IMG/VR virus record: IMGVR_UViG_3300014819_000057
Span: 1 to 26,790 of that record
DNA from: a virus
DNA length: 26,790 bases
Strand: one strand, 5' to 3'
Part shown: positions 1 through 5,702 of the stretch, in pieces
Layout of the letters: every line of letters begins with the position of its first letter
How positions within the stretch are numbered: position 1 is the first letter of the stretch
The notes under the pieces: model-generated
What the model was told of the DNA's origin: nothing
What the model saw: the letters and a program-made list of their open reading frames with translations, nothing else
Databases searched by the model: none
Made by a program: the position numbers and the translations under genes

Positions 1-9
1 TATTCCATG

Positions 10-38
10 TTGAATATTTTTTAATCCAGAGCTATAAT
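10..38 (+). promoter_or_regulatory. sigma70-like promoter ahead of the split dUTPase gene
   Basis: TTGAAT at 10-15 and a perfect TATAAT at 33-38 are separated by exactly 17 bases, as expected of a bacterial housekeeping promoter. A start site about seven bases after the -10 box would fall on or next to the ATG at 45, giving a transcript with almost no leader. No Shine-Dalgarno sequence precedes that ATG. The match is by eye and AT-rich DNA gives chance -10 boxes, but the correct spacing raises confidence. Confidence 0.5.
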
Positions 39-44
39 ACTTAT

Positions 45-599
45 ATGACTAATTATCCTTTTCTATCAGAAATTCACTTTAAGAAAACTCATCCCGAGGC
101 TCTTCTTCCGCGTAGAAATAATTCTAATGATACAGGTTATGATCTATTTGCTGTAGAGGATGTTACTATTCCTTCCAAGGGAGATGGAGTTGTTCCAACT
201 GGAATCCAAGTAGCAAAGGTACCAGAAAATATTTGGTATTTAATTCTTCCGCGATCTGGTATGGGCTTTAAACATGGTATACAACCTCATTTAGGTGTAA
301 TTGATAATTGTGTACCAGCTGGTACTAAAATTCTTACATCAGAAGGAGAAATAAATGTAGAAGATCTTTTTGAAAGAGAAATTAAACCAAACATTATTTC
401 ATATCACATCGACTCTCATCAGCTTCAGGAAGATAATATAAAGGATATGTGGATTGTAGAAAACCGTGAACTTTTTAAAATACATACAGCGGATGGTAAT
501 ATACTAGAAGTTCCTCCAGAAAAAGAACTTTATACAAAAAAAGGATGGATAAAAGCTTTGAATTTGACAGAAGGAGATGAAATACTATCAGTTTCTTAA
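45..599 (+). CDS. dut: dUTPase N-terminal half fused to split-intein N-terminal domain
   Basis: dUTPase hydrolyses dUTP to dUMP and pyrophosphate, keeping uracil out of phage DNA and supplying dUMP for dTMP. Residues 1-88 are the N-terminal extein: motif I (NDTGYDLFA, 28-36), motif II (PRSGMGFKHGI, 69-79) and the first half of motif III (GVIDN, 84-88). Residue 89 is Cys1 of an intein: block A is CVPAGTKIL, and a block B-like region (about 140-170) ends in GWIKALNLTEGDEIL. A TAA then stops the frame after 96 intein residues. The rest of the intein and motifs III-V lie in a separate gene at 1557. The usual block B histidine is not present; Lys or Glu stands there. An active enzyme should need trans-splicing with the downstream product to give a 148-residue dUTPase, the normal family length. 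Identification as dUTPase plus intein is secure; splicing activity is inferred. Confidence 0.94.
   Translation: MTNYPFLSEIHFKKTHPEALLPRRNNSNDTGYDLFAVEDVTIPSKGDGVVPTGIQVAKVPENIWYLILPRSGMGFKHGIQPHLGVIDNCVPAGTKILTSEGEINVEDLFEREIKPNIISYHIDSHQLQEDNIKDMWIVENRELFKIHTADGNILEVPPEKELYTKKGWIKALNLTEGDEILSVS
309..596 (+). other. Split-intein N-terminal segment (IntN)
   Basis: This 96-residue segment starts at Cys1, directly after dUTPase Asn88, and ends at the stop codon. It carries block A (CVPAGTKIL) and a block B-like stretch around HTADGNILEVPPEKELYT. The length is close to that of other natural IntN fragments from fractured phage genes. In the no-gap comparison I could make with gp41-type IntN (from memory), the block B His aligns with Lys. 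Confidence 0.88.
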
Positions 600-634
600 T
601 ACCATTACCACCACGATATAGGGTAAGTATACGT

Positions 635-1591
635 ATGAAGCACGAACACACATGCCCGCAATGTTATATTACATTTTTTAACTCCAAAAAAATTTCTAAA
701 TACTGTTCCAAAAAATGCAAAATAGAAGCAATGACAATTGCTAAAATTTTAAAGTGTGAACTTTGTTTAAAACCATTCAAATCTACAGATTTACAACGGC
801 GTTTTTGTTCTGTTTTGTGTTCATCAACTGCACATAAAAATCGCAAAATTTTAGAATGTTTATATTGTTTTAAAAAATTTGAAGTTATGGGATATATGGC
901 TTTAAAAACAAAATATTGTTCTCGAGAATGCAGTTCAAAAGATATAAAATTAAAAGGTATTTTAAAAGTTCCAGAATCTGAAAAAAATGTTTTAAGCAAG
1001 AAATGTAATAACTGCCAAAAAGATTATAAAGTTTGGGGATACAGGAAAGAAATTTCAAAATATTGTTCAACTAAATGTCGTTATGAAACTGGTAGAATTT
1101 CTTGTATATGTTCAATATGTAAAACTTCTTACGAAGAAGAATATAATGTCTATTGTAACAGCTTTAATGTTAAACACAAATGTAAAAATTGTAGAGAATT
1201 AAATTCAACTTCCTCTTTTGAGTTGGATGTAAGGTTGTTCCTTAAACAAAATGGATTTAAATTTTCAACGAACCAGGCTGTAGCAAAACCAAACAAAAGG
1301 GGATATGTGTATCCAGACATTGTTTGTGGAAATATTATTATTGAATGCAATGGTGATTTTTTTCATTGCAATCCGGAAATTTATTCATCTTCTTTTATAA
1401 ATCCTCGCACATTAAAAACTGCACAAGAAATTTGGGACCATGACAAGTATAAAAGAGACCTTTATATGGAATGTGGTTATAATGTAATTGTTGTGTGGGA
1501 ATCAAAGTGGAAAAATCAGATTCACCAACTAGAAATTTTAAATATTCTTAAATCTTATGAAAATAACCCACTCCAAAGTGACAAAAATTGA
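635..1591 (+). CDS. Free-standing homing endonuclease, zinc-finger array plus EDxHD (Vsr-like) nuclease domain
   Basis: This 318-residue protein is encoded between the two halves of the split dUTPase gene. Residues 1-190 carry four C-x2-C...C-x3-C zinc fingers (Cys 7/10/24/28, 41/44/58/62, 75/78/95/99, 124/127/144/148) and a fifth, less regular Cys cluster (157-186). Residues 193-310 form a PD-(D/E)xK-type nuclease core with the order seen in Vsr-like EDxHD homing endonucleases: Glu196 (SFELDVR), Asp228 (YPDIV), Glu237 and His244 (IIIECNGDFFH), His269/Asp270 (WDHDKYKRD) and a final VVWESKW strand. The likely role is to cut dUTPase genes lacking the intein so that the split cassette is copied in; the fingers would supply DNA binding. 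It overlaps the IntC gene by 35 bases in another frame. No good Shine-Dalgarno precedes the ATG. The nuclease family call is by motif order, not by search. Confidence 0.87.
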   Translation: MKHEHTCPQCYITFFNSKKISKYCSKKCKIEAMTIAKILKCELCLKPFKSTDLQRRFCSVLCSSTAHKNRKILECLYCFKKFEVMGYMALKTKYCSRECSSKDIKLKGILKVPESEKNVLSKKCNNCQKDYKVWGYRKEISKYCSTKCRYETGRISCICSICKTSYEEEYNVYCNSFNVKHKCKNCRELNSTSSFELDVRLFLKQNGFKFSTNQAVAKPNKRGYVYPDIVCGNIIIECNGDFFHCNPEIYSSSFINPRTLKTAQEIWDHDKYKRDLYMECGYNVIVVWESKWKNQIHQLEILNILKSYENNPLQSDKN

Positions 1592-1673
1592 AAAATCAAC
1601 TTCTAAAGACATTTTTTATTTATCTGTAAAAAATAACGCCAATTATTTTGCTAATAAGCTTTGTGTACACAAT
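1557..1673 (+). other. Split-intein C-terminal segment (IntC)
   Basis: This 39-residue segment runs from its own ATG to the Asn of CVHN; the codon for Cys+1 of the extein starts at 1674. The His-Asn pair and Cys+1 are the residues needed for branch resolution and Asn cyclisation, and all are present. Confidence 0.9.
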
Positions 1674-1856
1674 TGCTATCGTGGCGATCTGGGAGTTAAA
1701 TTATATAATTTTTCGGACAAAGACTATAAGGTGTTAAAGGGGGATAGAGTAGCTCAAATAGCTTACTTTCCGTTGATATCTCTCGAACCACAATGGTCAG
1801 AAGAAGTGGAAGAAACCGACCGAGGAGCTAACGGCTTTGGTCAATCAGGAAAATAA
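1557..1856 (+). CDS. dut: Split-intein C-terminal domain fused to dUTPase C-terminal half
   Basis: This 99-residue gene supplies the partner of the protein at 45. Residues 1-39 are the intein C-terminal fragment: a block F-like stretch (IFYLSVKNNANYFAN) and block G ending in CVHN, with the conserved His-Asn pair before the splice point. The extein begins with Cys+1 and holds the second half of motif III (CYRGD), motif IV (KGDRVAQ) and the flexible C-terminal motif V (DRGANGFGQSGK) that closes over the active site. The start at 1557 gives a 39-residue IntC, the usual size for this class. It lies in the last 35 bases of the endonuclease gene, so translation may be coupled. The frame is the same as the N-terminal half, but stop codons separate them. 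The gp44 start follows two bases after its stop. Confidence 0.93.
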   Translation: MKITHSKVTKIEKSTSKDIFYLSVKNNANYFANKLCVHNCYRGDLGVKLYNFSDKDYKVLKGDRVAQIAYFPLISLEPQWSEEVEETDRGANGFGQSGK

Positions 1857-1858
1857 TT

Positions 1859-2791
1859 ATGAACAATCATTATAAAAATTTATGGTGTGAAAAATATAGA
1901 CCACAAAAATTTGAAGATCTTGTTTTAGAACAAGAAATTAAAAATCATTTATTGTCTATCAATGAAGATACCCCTCATCTTTTGTTTCACGGTAGTGCTG
2001 GTATCGGTAAAACCACCTCAGTTAAGATTCTAGTCAAACATGTATTAAAGTGTCAGTATCTTTATATTAATGCTAGTGATGAAAATGGTATTGACACCAT
2101 TCGTAACAAAGTTATTTCATTTGCTCAAACTCGATCTTTAGATGGAAAGAAAAAAGTAGTGATTCTAGACGAAGCTGACGGATTGACTGGAGATTCTTTG
2201 CGTATTCTACGGAATGTAATGGATGAATTTACAGATACTACTCGTTTTCTTCTTACTGCAAATTATATTAATAAAATCATTGAACCTATTCGTTCAAGAT
2301 GTATGTTGTTTAAGCTTCAACCTAACCTTAAAGGTATTGTACAGCGAAGCATAGATATCCTTAGAGGTGAAGGAATTTCTGTAGCAGATGATCAAAAGTC
2401 TGCATTGCTAAGTCTTATAGAAAAAAACAGTCCTGACATTCGTCGAATTATTAATGATTTACAAAAATATTCGGTCTCCGGTCAATTAATCATTAAAGAA
2501 GATAATCAAATATCAAATTTTGCGTCTTCTATATTTAAAGATTTAACAGCAAAGACTTCTACCTTAGAAATTCGTAAGAAGATTATTGAAGCAGAAAAAT
2601 CTTTTAATGGAGACTTTCAAAGTTTGATGAAAGAATTATTTGAATACATTTATCGCTCAGATTTTAAAGACAATGTTAAAAAATCTTTAATGTTAAATCT
2701 CGGAGAATATATGTATAGAGATGCAACAGTTTTAGACAAAGAAATTAATTTCTTTTGTTGTATAATTGCTCTGGAAAATGATTTAAAATAA
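1859..2791 (+). CDS. 44: Sliding-clamp loader ATPase subunit (T4 gp44 type)
   Basis: This AAA+ ATPase of the RFC small-subunit/T4 gp44 family loads the gp45 sliding clamp onto primer-template DNA with gp62. The 310 residues match the family length (T4 gp44 is 319). Visible motifs are the N-terminal EKYRPQKFEDL signature (11-21), Walker A GSAGIGKTT (45-53), Walker B VVILDEADG (100-108), sensor 1 FLLTANY (130-136), the SRC arginine-finger motif (146-148) and sensor 2 PDIRRIINDLQ around 184-194. A plausible Shine-Dalgarno (AGGA) lies about eight bases before the ATG, one of few in the window. It follows dut-C by two bases. In T4 this gene sits beside 45 and 62; here its right neighbour is an opposed gene of unknown function. 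Confidence 0.95.
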   Translation: MNNHYKNLWCEKYRPQKFEDLVLEQEIKNHLLSINEDTPHLLFHGSAGIGKTTSVKILVKHVLKCQYLYINASDENGIDTIRNKVISFAQTRSLDGKKKVVILDEADGLTGDSLRILRNVMDEFTDTTRFLLTANYINKIIEPIRSRCMLFKLQPNLKGIVQRSIDILRGEGISVADDQKSALLSLIEKNSPDIRRIINDLQKYSVSGQLIIKEDNQISNFASSIFKDLTAKTSTLEIRKKIIEAEKSFNGDFQSLMKELFEYIYRSDFKDNVKKSLMLNLGEYMYRDATVLDKEINFFCCIIALENDLK

Positions 2792-2792
2792 A

Positions 2793-3371
2793 TTACTTCT
2801 TTTTAGAGGTAATTTTGACCAACTTTGGTGCACCTGGTTTACTTGTGTGTGCCAAAGTTGTATTTTTTATCGGCAAGAAATCATCTTCTGGACGATTATC
2901 TACCTTTGTTTCCATTTTGAACACTTTGATATCTCCATTCAAAGGCAATTCATACCTATTAGGAACACCTTGTACTGGAGGGAGATTAATTCCATAATCT
3001 TTAATGTCTAATAAATCAAAATCTCCTGGAATAGTAAACTCATTATATTCTGTAGGCCACTGAACAGTGCGCGGATCTGTGTGTAAACTAAGATATACAT
3101 CACCAGCTCCTTCGTTATCATTAGCATCCTTTACATTTTGCAAGGATCCACGACTAACAACCCTTTTGATAAAGAACATAACTTCATTATTAATAAGTTC
3201 TTTCAAAAAATTAGAAAAAGCCTCATGACCACTATAATGTTTTTTAAAATAATCACACTTCAAAAAACTAGGTTTTAATACAATAGGAGTGCCCTCTCTA
3301 AATCCTCCATTGGAAAAGTGAGAAAATGCTGTTTCAAATAAATTTTGAAATTTGTTAAATTTGTTATTCAT
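2793..3371 (-). CDS. Conserved-type phage protein of unknown function
   Basis: This 192-residue protein is the only convincing leftward gene in the window. It has no signal peptide, membrane segment or catalytic motif I can name. The N-terminus (FQNLFETAFSHFSNGGFREG followed by a charged helix) recalls in layout a hypothetical protein of T4-like cyanophages that starts with a short helix, a Gly-Gly-Phe-x-x-Gly turn and a loop; this is memory only. The C-terminus is Lys-rich (KITSKKK). The gene ends one base from the end of gp44, tail to tail, leaving no room for a separate terminator. It starts from the same 36-base gap as gp25, in which GATAAATA lies 25 bases ahead of its ATG, so late expression is likely. 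It could be a minor virion or assembly protein. Confidence 0.75.
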   Translation of the reverse strand: MNNKFNKFQNLFETAFSHFSNGGFREGTPIVLKPSFLKCDYFKKHYSGHEAFSNFLKELINNEVMFFIKRVVSRGSLQNVKDANDNEGAGDVYLSLHTDPRTVQWPTEYNEFTIPGDFDLLDIKDYGINLPPVQGVPNRYELPLNGDIKVFKMETKVDNRPEDDFLPIKNTTLAHTSKPGAPKLVKITSKKK

Positions 3372-3390
3372 ACATTATAGAGATTTTAGG

Positions 3391-3404
3391 CATAAATATT
3401 TATC
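3391..3404. promoter_or_regulatory. Overlapping bidirectional T4-type late promoter
   Basis: The palindrome ATAAATATTTAT (3392-3403) gives CATAAATA reading right and GATAAATA reading left, each one base off the T4 late promoter TATAAATA. It sits in the 36-base gap between the divergent genes starting at 3371 (-) and 3408 (+). Rightward, the ATG is only nine bases beyond the box, so that transcript would have almost no leader; leftward there is room for about 20 bases. Confidence 0.5.
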
Positions 3405-3407
3405 ACC

Positions 3408-3938
3408 ATGGCCGCTATTTATTTAGATAATATAGTTAAACCCAAGATTACTAATAGTAGTTCTGCTCTCACAGACCAATACAACAAATCTGCCTCTAGT
3501 TATACTTATACAGATTTACACCTAGATTTAAAAATATCCCAGAACATAGGAAACGGTTTAAATCCAGTTTTTTCTGCAGATTTTGAAGTAGACCATGATA
3601 AAAAAGCTATTTCAAATTCTATTTACAACATTTTTTCCTGTAAGCAAGGTTGGAAAGTTTTATCACCCAATTTTTTCGGATCTCTTGACAGATTTTTATT
3701 TGAAGCAGTAACAGAATCTAATGCCAACATTATAGGCAATGATATAGTACGTTCTATAGGTACATTTGAACCTCGCATAGAATTACTTAAATTATACATC
3801 AAACCCAATAAAGAGGAATATAGTTACGAAATATCTATTAATTACAGAGTCAAACAATCTGGTTTGTTAGATAAATTAGAGTTTAGATTTAATACACAAC
3901 ACTATTCAGGGGTAAACAATATTACAGTATATGGATAA
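3408..3938 (+). CDS. 25: Baseplate wedge protein gp25 (lysozyme-like fold family)
   Basis: gp25 joins the baseplate wedge to the sheath initiator in contractile tails. The 176 residues contain the family pattern: DHDKKAISNSIYNIFSCKQG (63-81, 'AV..si.nil.t..GE' in relatives), then SPNFFGSLDRFLFEAV (a 'P.fGs.l...lFe' match), and the hallmark EPR triad at 121-123 followed by beta strands. The protein is longer than T4 gp25 (132 residues), mainly through about 40 extra residues at the N-terminus (LDNIVKPKITNSSS...). The overlap of eight bases with the gp6-like gene supports a functional pair, as 25 and 6 are wedge partners. The start follows the bidirectional late promoter and lacks a Shine-Dalgarno. 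Confidence 0.83.
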   Translation: MAAIYLDNIVKPKITNSSSALTDQYNKSASSYTYTDLHLDLKISQNIGNGLNPVFSADFEVDHDKKAISNSIYNIFSCKQGWKVLSPNFFGSLDRFLFEAVTESNANIIGNDIVRSIGTFEPRIELLKLYIKPNKEEYSYEISINYRVKQSGLLDKLEFRFNTQHYSGVNNITVYG

Positions 3939-5700
3939 TCAATTTTTAGCTTTTGATGCATTAGAATTGCGCAATAAAATTGTTGATAAACTCAACAATA
4001 GTCAAGTTTTTACTGATCAAAATTTTCAAGGATCTAATATTTCTGCCATAATTGATATTATCAGTATGGCTTTTGGTAGTTTACAATTTTACAACAGCAA
4101 AACCTCTTCTGAGAGTATGTTTTCCGAAGCTCAAATATATGAAAACATGAATCGAATTGTTAAAATTTTAAACTACAATCCGATAGGCAAAACTTCTCAA
4201 TCAGTTCCCTTTACTATCACCGCTTCTAGTGATCTCTCTGCAAATTCTTATATAATACCTCGCTATAGTTACACATCAGTTGGTGGTACTATTTTTACCT
4301 TGACTCAAGATATAGGTTTTACAAAACAAACAGCTGGAACAGAAACCATTGCAGACGTAAATCACACTTATATGCTGAGAGAAGGTTCTATACAAGAATA
4401 TGATATCCATTCTGCTTTGGGAATTGAAAATGAAGTGGTGTATATAGCAACGGGAGATGATGTTTTCATTGATCACCTTACCATAGATGTTTATGTATTA
4501 AAAGACACTCAAACTTGGAAAAAATGGAACAGAGTGGAAAATTTAACTCAATATTCTGCCACTGCTAAAGTGTATGAAGTAAGATATAATGCTAATAAAA
4601 GGTATGAAATTTTATTTGGTGATGATATTAACGGTCAAAAATTAGATGCTGGAGATCAAGTGGCTATTTATTTTTTAAAAATAAACCCAGGTAGTAACAC
4701 CATTGGACCACATGCTTTAAGAAATAATATTTTTGTTCCATTCAACTCTAGACAATTTAGTACAATTTTTAATCAAACTAAATCTATTTTTGGCACCTAT
4801 TTTACTTTTGATAAACTTAATTTCCTGTCTTTAGACAATTTATTTCCTTCCTCTCAATATAGTGATGAAGAATCAGTTGAATCTATAAGAAAAAAAGCCC
4901 CAAAATCTTTTAGAAGTCAACAAAGATTAATAACAACAGATGATTACAATTATTTTGTTAATAATAATTTTTCTAATATTATTAAAGATTCAAAAGCTAT
5001 TGATAATGACACCTATTTAAATACTCATTTAAAATATTTATATTCTATAGGTTTAAGCAAACCTCAATTAGAAACCCAAATTTTGTTGAATCAAGTTAAA
5101 TTTGCCAATTCGTGCAATTTTAACAATGTTTACATATACAGTATTCCAAAAAATTCTCAAAAATATTTATTATCTGCTCAAAAAGAAATAATTTTAAAAG
5201 AAGTTAATAGATACAAAGGTCTTGGAATCCAAATTGTTCCTATGGATCCTGAATATATGTTGTTTGATTTTTATTTAAAAGATTTATACAAACCAGTTAC
5301 TACTACAGATATTCTTCAGACAACTTTAAGAATACACAAAAATCCCAATACACGTAGGTCTAGTGCTTCTATTAAATTTGATGTGGTTAATTTAATTAAA
5401 AACTATTTTGCCGCAGCAGTTCTCGGATATAATATTAATACTCATCAATTGACTACGTATATTATTGGAATAGATGGAGTAGACTATATAGATAGTTATC
5501 GTAAAGATACCGACACAGTTTCAAGACAATTATCATTTTTAGTATGGAATTCCAAATATCCCACAAATGATATAAATGTTTATACTCAAACAATATATTT
5601 AGATGATTTTAAATATCCATTGCTTAATAATGTTGCTTATTTAGCAGATCGCATTGAAGTAGTAGATCTTTCTTATTCTGTAAAAATAGCAGACTTTTAA
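3931..5700 (+). CDS. 6: Baseplate wedge protein gp6 (baseplate J-like)
   Basis: gp6 forms the ring that holds the wedges together. The 589 residues are near the T4 length (660). The N-terminus is a helix ending near NISAIIDIISMAFGSLQFYN, then SEAQIYENMNRIVKILNYNPIG, matching the 'l..ll..~..~.~....e..~~.A.l..~a..lgY.p' pattern of the gp6/baseplate J family. The centre has VYEVRYNANKRYEILFGDD, the conserved 'G' strand, and a region near 395-445 (ESVESIRKKAPKSFRSQQRL) matching the A/P-rich 'R..aP..f.~..RavT..Dy' signature with TTDDYNYFV directly after it. This last motif is the strongest evidence. It overlaps gp25 by eight bases and precedes the next gene by two. Confidence 0.84.
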   Translation: MDNQFLAFDALELRNKIVDKLNNSQVFTDQNFQGSNISAIIDIISMAFGSLQFYNSKTSSESMFSEAQIYENMNRIVKILNYNPIGKTSQSVPFTITASSDLSANSYIIPRYSYTSVGGTIFTLTQDIGFTKQTAGTETIADVNHTYMLREGSIQEYDIHSALGIENEVVYIATGDDVFIDHLTIDVYVLKDTQTWKKWNRVENLTQYSATAKVYEVRYNANKRYEILFGDDINGQKLDAGDQVAIYFLKINPGSNTIGPHALRNNIFVPFNSRQFSTIFNQTKSIFGTYFTFDKLNFLSLDNLFPSSQYSDEESVESIRKKAPKSFRSQQRLITTDDYNYFVNNNFSNIIKDSKAIDNDTYLNTHLKYLYSIGLSKPQLETQILLNQVKFANSCNFNNVYIYSIPKNSQKYLLSAQKEIILKEVNRYKGLGIQIVPMDPEYMLFDFYLKDLYKPVTTTDILQTTLRIHKNPNTRRSSASIKFDVVNLIKNYFAAAVLGYNINTHQLTTYIIGIDGVDYIDSYRKDTDTVSRQLSFLVWNSKYPTNDINVYTQTIYLDDFKYPLLNNVAYLADRIEVVDLSYSVKIADF

Positions 5701-5702
5701 TT

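Noticed and set aside
1-24. Possible last codons of an upstream gene ending in TAA at 22-24
   Set aside because: Only seven codons are visible and no protein feature supports the frame.
600-1556. Group I intron or simple intein with an internal endonuclease domain as explanation of the split dUTPase gene
   Set aside because: The upstream half carries intein block A and a stop codon, and the downstream half has its own ATG, block F and G; no intron is needed and the nuclease is in a different frame.
2815-2997. Short plus-strand open frame inside the leftward gene
   Set aside because: It is a shadow of the 192-residue gene on the other strand, which has the better start context.
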